Positions 29,188-36,752 of a DNA stretch of 64,000 bases are shown piece by piece. Origin of the DNA: Dokdonella_A soli (lineage in GTDB: Bacteria > Pseudomonadota > Gammaproteobacteria > Xanthomonadales > Rhodanobacteraceae); NCBI RefSeq assembly GCF_039523175.1, contig NZ_BAAAEU010000024.1, positions 1 to 64,000 on the forward strand, written 5' to 3'. The translations under genes and the position numbers were made by a program. Under the pieces are notes generated by a model, which saw only the letters and a program-made list of their open reading frames with translations, did not search any database and was not told the origin of the DNA. Each line of letters opens with the position of its first letter. Within the stretch, counting starts at the first letter, position 1.

Positions 29188-30024
29188 TCATGCGAGTCCG
29201 GCTGCTCGCGCGATCAGAAACAACCCTGCCCCAACGACGACGAATCCAATGGCTCGGGCGATGCGCTCACCGGCCGGCGCGAGGCGTTCGACAGTGATGG
29301 CTGCCGTCACGACAACCATGGCATACAGGTCCATGACCCCGATGACGAAGAGGATTGCCGTCAAGCCGGCACAGCAGTAGCTGCAGTGGAGGCCGAGGTG
29401 CAGGCCGTGTCGCCAAGCCGTGCCGGCGTCTGCTGGAAACGTAGGGCCGCACACCGGTTCCTTCCGGCAGCAGGCAAGGTGATGCGCCTTCCATGCGGTG
29501 AACTGGAGCGCGCCGGCGATCAGCACAACCCCTCCGACCGCGATCGGAACGGTGCGCGCCAGCGCAGGCATCTGCATCTCGACCGCTGCCAGCGCGACAC
29601 CCATCGGAAAGGCGGCCATTCCGAACACGGTCCACACGCAGAAGTACCCGGCGCCCACTAGCGCGGTCAGTCGACCCAGGCGCGTCTCGCCTGTCCTGCC
29701 GACGGCCTGGCGGTAGCGCCACAGCATGGGCACGAGGGACGGCAGCATCATCGCCACCATCATCACGAACCACATGCCGAGGAACGACGCCGCGGCGTTG
29801 GACCATGTCTGTCCGGGCATCCGCATCCACGTCATCGACATCGCCCAACCGCCGGGCATCGGCATCGCGCCCATCGCCGTCATGGACGCGCGCCCGACAA
29901 TGGTCACCGCCGCGCTGGCGGCGAAGAGCAGCGCAGAGACGCCGAAGAAAGCTCGCTGCGAAGCTCGCTCGGCAACCATCTGTCGTGCGGCCTCCCGTTC
30001 CACGACTGCGCGATGACACACCAT
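29188..30024 (-). CDS. DUF2182 family membrane protein
   Basis: About 278 residues from the ATG at 30024; an alternative start is 29976. At least six hydrophobic segments are visible, including FFGVSALLFAASAAVTIVG, FLGMWFVMMVAMMLPSLVPM and the C-terminal AIGFVVVGAGLFLIARAAG. The family signature is the Met-rich MMVAMMLPS helix and the HLACCRKEP and HCSYCCAGLT Cys/His motifs, which suggest metal binding. It lies 8 bp after the DUF899 gene. DUF2182 proteins are often found with DUF1326 proteins, which are absent here. Function is unknown; metal transport or metal-dependent redox is a guess. Confidence 0.85.
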   Translation of the reverse strand: MVCHRAVVEREAARQMVAERASQRAFFGVSALLFAASAAVTIVGRASMTAMGAMPMPGGWAMSMTWMRMPGQTWSNAAASFLGMWFVMMVAMMLPSLVPMLWRYRQAVGRTGETRLGRLTALVGAGYFCVWTVFGMAAFPMGVALAAVEMQMPALARTVPIAVGGVVLIAGALQFTAWKAHHLACCRKEPVCGPTFPADAGTAWRHGLHLGLHCSYCCAGLTAILFVIGVMDLYAMVVVTAAITVERLAPAGERIARAIGFVVVGAGLFLIARAAGLA

Positions 30025-30032
30025 GACTTCGT

Positions 30033-30800
30033 TCAGTGCTTGCCGTACTCGTCGTGGCGCTTCCACCAGACGCCCGTCTCGTTGCGCCCCCTTGGTGCGC
30101 GATCGAGCCATTGGTACATGCCCCAGAGGCCATCGAGCCCACGCGCATAAGTGGAATAGGTGTGGTAGACGACACCGTCCTCGAGCACGAACGTGCTCAT
30201 GCCCGGGCGGTCGCGCACGTACGTGGCCGCGTCCGTGCCGCACGTGGCCGCGAACTGATGGACGATCTCCGGGAGCTGCGCCTCGACGATCGGGTGGCCG
30301 CCGCGCCGGTAGTTGTATTCGACGCCGCCGGCGCGCTGCTGCGCCTCGGTGATCGAGACGTTGAAGTCGAAATTGAAATCACCGTCGCTCGCGGACGCCC
30401 ACGGAAACGTCCACCCCAAGCGTCGCTTGTACGCCTGCAGTTTCGCGAGCGGCGCCCGCGACACCGCCGAAAGCGTGACGTCGTGGTTCGCCAGGTGCAC
30501 GACGAAGCCGTCGAAGCCGTCCGCAATCATCGAGCAGGATGGACATCCCGCCGCGTAATCGGGCCCGAACATGAAGTGGTAGACGAGGAGCTGCGAGCGC
30601 CCTCTGAAGAGGTCCACCAACGAGGCGCCCCCCTCGTCAGTCTCGAATCGATACGCCTTGTCGATCCGAACCCACGGCAGCTCCTGCCGCCGCCGCGCCA
30701 TCTCGTCGCTGCGCCGCGTAAGTTCCTTCTCGGCCTGGAGCAGCTCGAGCCGCGCTGCCAGCCACTCTTCGCGTGTTGCGGTCTTGTGGTCGTTCATCAT
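30033..30800 (-). CDS. DUF899 family thioredoxin-like protein
   Basis: A 255-residue member of DUF899, a thioredoxin-fold family related to AhpC/TSA. Recognisable segments are REEWLAARLELLQAEKELTR, the PWVRIDKAYRF start of the fold, YHFMFGPDYAAGCPSCSMIA with a CxxC pair, and the ending GLDGLWGMYQWLDRAPRGR. AGGAGA lies just before the first ATG. It is the middle gene of a GST-DUF899-DUF2182 unit with a 27-bp gap upstream. A thiol-based role is inferred from the CxxC; the substrate is unknown. Confidence 0.9.
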   Translation of the reverse strand: MMNDHKTATREEWLAARLELLQAEKELTRRSDEMARRRQELPWVRIDKAYRFETDEGGASLVDLFRGRSQLLVYHFMFGPDYAAGCPSCSMIADGFDGFVVHLANHDVTLSAVSRAPLAKLQAYKRRLGWTFPWASASDGDFNFDFNVSITEAQQRAGGVEYNYRRGGHPIVEAQLPEIVHQFAATCGTDAATYVRDRPGMSTFVLEDGVVYHTYSTYARGLDGLWGMYQWLDRAPRGRNETGVWWKRHDEYGKH

Positions 30801-30827
30801 TGTTCTCCTCTGTCTGCGCGCTCGAAC

Positions 30828-31481
30828 TCAGGCTGCGACCGCTTCGTTGCGGGCGTAGTCGGCCAACTGATCGCGCAAGGCCGTCTGGAATGCCGGCCGC
30901 GCCTCACAGCGCTTGACGTAGGCGTCGAGAAGCGGGAATCCGGCGACCAGATCCGTATGCCGAATGAACCTCAGCGCGGTCGTCATCAGAATGTCGGCCG
31001 CGGTGAAGCGGCCCAGCAGATACTCGCGGCCGTCGAGCCATTCGGACAGCGCGGTCAATCGAACCCTTACCTGGTCCACGGCTGCAGGACGCCGCAGCTT
31101 TGCCCACTCTTCATCACGGTGCTGCAGATCCATCACCGAAAGAGTCCAAACCGGCGGTTCGACGGTATCGAGCGCAGCGAACATCCAGGCCAGCGTTTCA
31201 GCGCGCCGGTCTGAAGGCATGAGCGCCTCGCAATGCTCGGCGATGGCATGGACGATCGCACCCGATTCGATCAGGGTTCCCTCGCTGGATTCAAGCACCG
31301 GCACCAATCCAAAAGGATGCTTGCGCTGATAGGTATCGGAATGTCGCTCTTCGATACCGATGAACCGACTTTCATAAGCAAGCCCGGCCTCTTCGAGCGC
31401 CCAACGCACGCGCAGATCGCGCACTAACCCTTGCGCAAAAGCCGGCACCGAGCGAAAGCCCCAAACAGCGATCTTTTTCAT
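30828..31481 (-). CDS. Glutathione S-transferase family protein
   Basis: A 217-residue GST. The N-terminal thioredoxin-fold domain (1-80) begins MKKIAVWGFRSVPAFAQG and includes the glutathione-binding segments GLVPVLES and LIESGAIVHAIAEHCE. The C-terminal helical domain (90-210) contains YLLGRFTAADILMTTALR, the usual N-capping/hydrophobic staple motif. GAGGAG precedes the ATG at 31481, which I chose over upstream in-frame codons. It conjugates glutathione to electrophiles or reduces disulfides. It is the first gene of the GST-DUF899-DUF2182 unit, divergent from a HTH regulator gene 136 bp away. Confidence 0.93.
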   Translation of the reverse strand: MKKIAVWGFRSVPAFAQGLVRDLRVRWALEEAGLAYESRFIGIEERHSDTYQRKHPFGLVPVLESSEGTLIESGAIVHAIAEHCEALMPSDRRAETLAWMFAALDTVEPPVWTLSVMDLQHRDEEWAKLRRPAAVDQVRVRLTALSEWLDGREYLLGRFTAADILMTTALRFIRHTDLVAGFPLLDAYVKRCEARPAFQTALRDQLADYARNEAVAA

Positions 31482-31617
31482 GTCGTTTCTCCTCGCTTCT
31501 CGTGTTGTGGCACCGGTTGTTTCCGGCGCCTTGGTGGGTGGTCGTGAGATAGACTGCGACCGAACCATCGAACGGTGGGAGTGACAAGCTTGGCGCGATT
31601 GAAATGAGCCTGTTCCG

Positions 31618-32838
31618 ATGGACTCACTGATCACGGCTGCGGCGCGCGCACTCGCGGCGGGTGATCCGCTCGGCGCTTTGAAGCGCGTCGCCCTGCGCGA
31701 CGACGCGCCTGCGCTCGCGCTTCGAGGCATCGCGATGGCGCAGCTCGGCGATCACGTTCGAGCGAAAGCGCTCCTGCGAAGTGCCGCGCAAGCCTTCGGC
31801 AAGAAAGAGGCTGTAGCCCGCGCGAGGTGCGTGGTCGCCGAAGCCGAGATCGCGCTTGCCTCGCGCGACCTCGCCTGGCCTGCGAAGGCGCTCGACGCGG
31901 CGCGGGCGACGCTCGAAGAGCACGGCGACCGCGTGAACGCCGCGCATGCGCGGTATCTCGAAGTCCGGCGCCTCCTCCTGATCGGGCGCCTCGACGAGGC
32001 CGAGCGTGCGCTCGCCGAGCTCTACCCAACACCCTTCCCGCCTGCGTTAACAGCGGTCCACGAGTTGGTGGTCGCGGGGATCGCGATGCGGCGCCTCCGG
32101 GCGAAGGCGGCACGCGCGGCGCTCGCTCGGGCCGAGAGCGCAGCACGCCATGCAGGTATTCCTGCGTTGGCGGCGGAGATCGAAAGCGCACTCCTCGTCC
32201 TGAACACGCCCGCTGCGCGCCTGATTGAGGGTGGCGCGGAGCGACTCCTTCTGCTCGAGGAAGTCGAAGCGTTGCTGGCATCGAAAGCATTCGTCGTGGA
32301 CGCTTGCCGTCATGTCGTGCGTGACGAAAGCAAGGTGGTCTCGCTCGCAAAGCGTCCGGTGTTGTTCGCGCTCGCGCGCGCGCTGGGTGAAGCGTGGCCG
32401 GGAGATGTATCGAGGGATACGCTCATTGCGCGCGCATTCCGATTGAAACTCGCCGATGAATCGCATCGCGCGCGCCTGCGAGTCGAAATGGGGCGGCTTC
32501 GCAGGATGCTGCGCACGCTGGCCGATGTGAGCGCGACGAAGCGGGGCTTTGCGCTGGCGCCGCGCCGCGCATGCGAAGTCGTGGTTCTGGCGCGGCCCGT
32601 TGAAGAGAAACATGCCGCTGTGCTCGCCTTTCTCGCTGACGGCGAATCGTGGTCGACCTCGGCGCTTGCGCTTGCCCTTGGCGCGAGCCAGCGAACCGTG
32701 CAGCGCGCGCTCGACTCGCTTGCGGCAGCCTGCAAAGTGCAGTCATTCGGTCGCGGGCGAGCTCGTCGCTGGACGACCCCGCCGATGCCGGGATTCGCGA
32801 CGGCCTTGTTACTCCCGGCTCCTCTCGCGTTTGACTAG
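31618..32838 (+). CDS. TPR-containing helix-turn-helix protein, probable regulator
   Basis: A 406-residue cytosolic protein. Residues 1-200 are alanine-rich helical pairs resembling TPR repeats (for example LALRGIAMAQLGDHVRAKALLRSAA-type units). Residues about 225-315 form a winged-helix-like region (SRDTLIARAFRLKLADESHR), and the C-terminus about 345-385 carries a clear HTH (LALALGASQRTVQRALDSLAA). An in-frame stop just upstream fixes the ATG at 31618. It is divergent from the GST operon and followed after 9 bp by a beta-propeller gene, so it probably regulates one or both. Confidence 0.75.
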   Translation: MDSLITAAARALAAGDPLGALKRVALRDDAPALALRGIAMAQLGDHVRAKALLRSAAQAFGKKEAVARARCVVAEAEIALASRDLAWPAKALDAARATLEEHGDRVNAAHARYLEVRRLLLIGRLDEAERALAELYPTPFPPALTAVHELVVAGIAMRRLRAKAARAALARAESAARHAGIPALAAEIESALLVLNTPAARLIEGGAERLLLLEEVEALLASKAFVVDACRHVVRDESKVVSLAKRPVLFALARALGEAWPGDVSRDTLIARAFRLKLADESHRARLRVEMGRLRRMLRTLADVSATKRGFALAPRRACEVVVLARPVEEKHAAVLAFLADGESWSTSALALALGASQRTVQRALDSLAAACKVQSFGRGRARRWTTPPMPGFATALLLPAPLAFD

Positions 32839-32847
32839 GATGAAACC

Positions 32848-33555
32848 ATGAAAAGATCAACCGCTGATATCGTTCGCGAGTACGGACCCTTTCCCGGTGC
32901 CGATAGCGTGGGTGGCGTCACCTACGACGGCGAGAACGTCTGGTTTGCTTCAGGAGACAAGCTGAACGCCTTCGATCCCGCGAACGGGAACGCAGTACGC
33001 TCGATCGATGTCGCCGCGCATGCGGGAACGGCCTTCGATGGCCAGCACCTGTTCCAGCTTGCCGAGGATCGCATCCAGAAAATCGACCCGGGGACCGGTC
33101 GCGTGCTCGCCACGATTCCGGCGCCCGGCGGCGGCGGCGACTCAGGGCTCACGTGGGCCGAAGGAACGCTCTGGGTAGGACAGTATCGGGACCGGAAGAT
33201 CCATCAAATCGATCCCCAGACCGGCACGATTCTTCGCACCATCGAGTCCAACCGCTTCGTCACCGGAGTCACCTGGGTCGATGGAGAGTTCTGGCACGCC
33301 ACCTGGGAAGGTGACGAGAGCGAGTTGAGGCGAGTCGATCCTCGAACGGGAGAAGTCATGGAGAGCCTCGAGATGCCCGCTGGAGTCTACGTGTCGGGGC
33401 TCGAGTCCGACGGCGGCGATCGGTTCTTCTGCGGAGGCGGCAGCAGCGGGAAGGTGCGAGCCGTCCGGCGTCCCGGGCGAGGCTCCGAGATCTCCGTCGG
33501 CTCCACGAGCACGCAGTCGAAGCGGCCCTCGCGAGCGGCAAGCCGCAGGGATTGA
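32848..33555 (+). CDS. Cytoplasmic beta-propeller protein (Vgb/glutamine-cyclotransferase-like)
   Basis: A 235-residue protein built of repeated blades such as GGVTYDGENVWFASGDKLNA, GLTWAEGTLWVGQYRDRKIH and GVTWVDGEFWHATWEGDESE. Each has the W-x-(A/G) and IDPxTG turns of streptogramin-lyase/glutaminyl-cyclase-type propellers. There is no signal peptide. The last 25 residues after GSSGKVRAVRRPGRG are low in similarity to the family and may come from a frame change near the 3' end. The gene is 9 bp downstream of the HTH gene and co-directional. No catalytic role can be assigned. Confidence 0.8.
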   Translation: MKRSTADIVREYGPFPGADSVGGVTYDGENVWFASGDKLNAFDPANGNAVRSIDVAAHAGTAFDGQHLFQLAEDRIQKIDPGTGRVLATIPAPGGGGDSGLTWAEGTLWVGQYRDRKIHQIDPQTGTILRTIESNRFVTGVTWVDGEFWHATWEGDESELRRVDPRTGEVMESLEMPAGVYVSGLESDGGDRFFCGGGSSGKVRAVRRPGRGSEISVGSTSTQSKRPSRAASRRD

Positions 33556-33652
33556 CCATCGCCTGGATTGACCGGCGGCGGCGCTCGATAGCCGCCGTGA
33601 TCGTGCAGCTGGATCACCACTGATTTTTCGGACACCACAAGTCGAGAAAGCG

Positions 33653-33673
33653 GGCCGGCCCCAAGGGCCGGCC
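33653..33673. terminator. Hairpin between convergent genes
   Basis: GGCCGGCC (33653-33660) repeats at 33666-33673 with a 5-nt spacer; because the octamer is self-complementary this forms a strong stem. It lies between the propeller gene and the phosphoesterase gene, which converge, and could stop transcription from either side. No T tract is present. Confidence 0.4.
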
Positions 33674-33700
33674 TGATCGAAGGCTCTCTACGAGCCTTAT

Positions 33701-36313
33701 CTACTGGACAGTCAGAGTGACGTCATCGAGGGCGAAGGTTGTGTTCCCCGAGGACGAACTCTCTGTGCCGGTGAACTTGATCGTCACCGTCTGGCCAATA
33801 TAGGCAGCGAGACTCGCCGTGTGCTCGATGTATCCGGACACCACATCGAGGTTCGAGAAGGTCGCCGCCGTTCCGAGTACCGTGCCCGACGTATCGAGCA
33901 CTTGCACCGTCAGTGTGTCTTGTACGGTTCCGGTCTTGCTGCTGTCGACGTGCAGCCAATACGAAAGCGTTGTAGTCGTTTTGCCCGTCGGAATCGACAC
34001 CTGCTGCGATAGCGTGTCGATGGCTGCGCTGCCATACCCGTCGAGCCAAGCAAAATAGCTGCCAGTATGCGGATACTGTCCGCTACCACAACTCGTCGCA
34101 GTACAGATATCGCTCGTCGTGCCCGTCCAGGGTGATGACCCGCTCTCAAAGCCCGTGTTGCCCAGCAGCTGGCGCGGACCACCGCTACCGGAGACTGCCA
34201 CCACCTTGGTTGCTGAGTTGGTCCTTCCGCTGGCGCTGTCTGTGACCGTCTCGGTCACGCTAAAGGTGCCTGGCGCCGCATAGGAGTGGCTCGGGCTGGC
34301 CGCGGCGGAAGTGCCGCCGTCGCCGAAGGTCCACGCATGCGCGGAAATCGTGCCGCCGCTGTCGGTGGACTTGTCGGTGAAGTTGACCGACAGGCCACTG
34401 GCGACGAAGCCGAAATTCGCTGTCGGGGCGCCACTCGACTGGCCGACAAGCAGCAGCGACTCCCCCGCTTGGCCGCCCTGATAGATGTTCGATATCTCGC
34501 TGGCGCTGAGCACGCGCGACCAAATTGCCAGATCGTCGACATCGGCGGTCGCCGAATACGTACCGTTGCCACTACCGCCTATCAGTGTGTTGTAGTTCGC
34601 ACTCAGCGAGACGGATCCCGTTGCGCCGAGCGTGCTGGTGTTTTTAGTTGCTCCATCCAGATAGGCAATGACCTGATTTTGCGTGCGGCTGAACGTCACA
34701 GAGACCAGGTGCCAGTTGCCGTCGGAGATCGAAAGGGCCACGTCGTGACGCGTGCCGCCAGCCGTATTCCAGTTGATCGCCTTGTTCGGCGTCGTCGCAA
34801 TCACCCAACCGGGATAGCTGCCACTGGTCCAATCCTTGTTGCCGAAAATCGCGGCGTCCGTCGATGAGGTTGTGCGCACCCAGAGCGACAGCGTGAAATC
34901 GCCGGCATACACGCTGTCGAGATTGCCGAGCGAGGCGGCCCAATCACTCGGGCCGCTGCTGCTGTAGCCGTTGTTACTGAAACTGGCGGCCGCGCCGAAC
35001 TTGCCGGCGACATAGCGCGCCGTGCCGCCGAGCACGTTGGCGCTCACGGTGCCGGCCTGGGCAGTGAGGTTGTTGTCGAGGTTGAGATATGTCACCAAAC
35101 CCGTCGTATCCACCGGTACGATCGGATTGGTCCGCGCGACATACACGGGAGCCGAGCTGACGACGTTGCCGCCGTCGTACAGGGCTTTGACGCTCAACGT
35201 ATCGTTACCCGCGGGTGCGTTGTTCCAGGTGAAGGTATACGGCGCCTGCGTCGCTTCGCCGAGCAAGCTTGCGCCGTTGTAGAACTGCACCTTGTTGATG
35301 CTGTGTCCGTTGGCGATGACGCTGGCGCTCAACGTGACAGTGCCGGCCATCGCGCTCGTCAGATTGCCCGGACTGTCCAGGGAGGCGATGGGCTGCGGGG
35401 CTGCGGTATTCCAGATGTCCGTGATCGGTGCAGCGCTCGCCGCGGCGCCGGCATGGCCGAGACCGTACATGTCCTCGAGCGTGCGCAGCACATTGTAGTG
35501 ATTGATAGTCTCCGCGTAGTTTCCTGGCGTGACCATTGGCCCGATGAACAATGTCGCGATGTGATTGGTATCCGGCGCGTCTCCTCTCGATTCATCCCAG
35601 GTGAGGATCAACAAACTCCTGTGCGTCATCGCCCACTGCGCATAGCCGGACATGTGCAAACGCAGCCAATTGTCGCCGTGATGCACTCCGTCGTTGTGCA
35701 TGTTGTCGTCTTCGGTCGCGTGTACGAAAGAGACGGTCGGTAGCTGGCTGTAGTCCGACGGAAAGTCCTGCATCGTATGCATGACTGAAGGCGGCATCGT
35801 GTTGGCCGGCTGGGGTGTAGCCGTGCTGGTCCACCAGACCGCAACGTTTTCGCTCGGATAGTAGGTGCCGTACGGACTGGAATATCCGCCCTCCGCCGTG
35901 CCGCCGAAACCATCGCTGGGCAGACCCTCTGCGTACTGGATAAACGTATCGCCAGCACCAAACAGTTGCGCGCCGAGGTTGGGTACCGTGAGCGGAAGAT
36001 TGGCCGGCGTCTCATTCGCGACGATGCCCTGGGCACTTCCGGAAAAGAGTTCCATGTAGTTGGGTTCGCTCGGATGCTGCACGCCATGCGAGTCGGTGAA
36101 GCTGGCAGCGATCGGCAGCAGCGCATTGATGAACGGCGCGCCGGTATTCGGGTCGGCATTACCGACGATGTCCGCGTAGTCCTTGTTTTCCATCATGACG
36201 ACGACCACGTGGTCGGGACGTGGAACGGTGGATGCTTGAGACTGCGTAGCCGCTCCAATGGCGGTCAATAGCAGCATGGAACTGCAACGCATGGCGCTCG
36301 CGAATTGACGCAT
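33701..36313 (-). CDS. Secreted phosphoesterase (PF04185) with Ig-like, LamG and PKD domains
   Basis: An 870-residue secreted enzyme. GGAGACAG precedes the ATG at 36313, and the signal peptide (MLLLTAIGAATQSQA) ends near residue 27. The N-terminal 300 residues are an alkaline-phosphatase-fold phosphoesterase of the phospholipase C/acid phosphatase family: VVVVMMENKDYADIVGN (metal and nucleophile region), HPSEPNYMELFSG, EDDNMHNDGVHHGDNW and LILTWDESRGD. It continues with an Ig-like bacterial domain (about 310-400), a LamG/concanavalin domain (about 420-620), a PKD domain (about 650-730, AWTFGDGGTSAAASPSHSY) and a C-terminal beta-sandwich. The added modules suggest binding to polysaccharide or surface polymers. 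Its position beside a phosphonate locus suggests phosphorus scavenging. Confidence 0.92.
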   Translation of the reverse strand: MRQFASAMRCSSMLLLTAIGAATQSQASTVPRPDHVVVVMMENKDYADIVGNADPNTGAPFINALLPIAASFTDSHGVQHPSEPNYMELFSGSAQGIVANETPANLPLTVPNLGAQLFGAGDTFIQYAEGLPSDGFGGTAEGGYSSPYGTYYPSENVAVWWTSTATPQPANTMPPSVMHTMQDFPSDYSQLPTVSFVHATEDDNMHNDGVHHGDNWLRLHMSGYAQWAMTHRSLLILTWDESRGDAPDTNHIATLFIGPMVTPGNYAETINHYNVLRTLEDMYGLGHAGAAASAAPITDIWNTAAPQPIASLDSPGNLTSAMAGTVTLSASVIANGHSINKVQFYNGASLLGEATQAPYTFTWNNAPAGNDTLSVKALYDGGNVVSSAPVYVARTNPIVPVDTTGLVTYLNLDNNLTAQAGTVSANVLGGTARYVAGKFGAAASFSNNGYSSSGPSDWAASLGNLDSVYAGDFTLSLWVRTTSSTDAAIFGNKDWTSGSYPGWVIATTPNKAINWNTAGGTRHDVALSISDGNWHLVSVTFSRTQNQVIAYLDGATKNTSTLGATGSVSLSANYNTLIGGSGNGTYSATADVDDLAIWSRVLSASEISNIYQGGQAGESLLLVGQSSGAPTANFGFVASGLSVNFTDKSTDSGGTISAHAWTFGDGGTSAAASPSHSYAAPGTFSVTETVTDSASGRTNSATKVVAVSGSGGPRQLLGNTGFESGSSPWTGTTSDICTATSCGSGQYPHTGSYFAWLDGYGSAAIDTLSQQVSIPTGKTTTTLSYWLHVDSSKTGTVQDTLTVQVLDTSGTVLGTAATFSNLDVVSGYIEHTASLAAYIGQTVTIKFTGTESSSSGNTTFALDDVTLTVQ

Positions 36314-36401
36314 GGTGCTGTCTCCGGAAAGGTGGGTGGAAGAGGCACCATCGCAACGACGCACCGGCCACACTGTGCCGATGCGAGTATGTGATCAGAT
36401 A

Positions 36402-36432
36402 CCTCACCCAGGGATTCCATACCTGGATGAGG
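36402..36432. promoter_or_regulatory. Inverted repeat upstream of the phosphoesterase gene
   Basis: CCTCACCCAGG (36402-36412) and CCTGGATGAGG (36422-36432) form an 11-bp inverted repeat with one mismatch and a 9-bp spacer, about 90 bp before the phosphoesterase start codon. It could be a regulator binding site. It does not match the direct-repeat PHO box I would expect for PhoB. Confidence 0.4.
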
Positions 36433-36711
36433 TCAGTCGAATGTAGGTGCGGCTGCACGCCCGTTGCAGCGAGTAGCCAGACGCACGAACCTGTCTAACG
36501 CGTTCGGCTTTCGTGGCGCACCGAATAGATCGACGTAGCGAATTGCTCGCTGCGTCATCGCGTGGCGGTGACGTTTTCGCTCACCCTTGGATGAGGTCGA
36601 ATAGACCCACTGGCTCAGACGATCAACCAACGCGTGGAGTGAATCGCTGGCGCTGGAATTGAGGTTGGGCCGACTGCGGGAAGTTGCTCGCGTGCAGGGC
36701 TACGCGTTGGA

Positions 36712-36737
36712 GCGGACGCCTGATACCAGGCGTCCGC
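36712..36737 (-). terminator. Perfect hairpin downstream of the TonB receptor
   Basis: GCGGACGCCTG (36712-36722) is exactly complementary to CAGGCGTCCGC (36727-36737) around a 4-nt loop. It starts 15 bp after the receptor stop codon on the minus strand. There is no T tract on either side. Confidence 0.6.
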
Positions 36738-36752
36738 ATCGCCGACCACTCA

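Noticed and set aside
33387..33638. An 83-codon minus-strand frame opposite the end of the beta-propeller gene
   Set aside because: Parts look protein-like, but there is no matching family and it overlaps a better-supported gene. It was noted only as a possible sign of a 3' rearrangement of the propeller gene.
36433..36630. A 65-codon minus-strand frame between the phosphoesterase and TonB receptor genes
   Set aside because: No domain and poor start context. Its Arg-rich composition is typical of random frames in GC-rich DNA.
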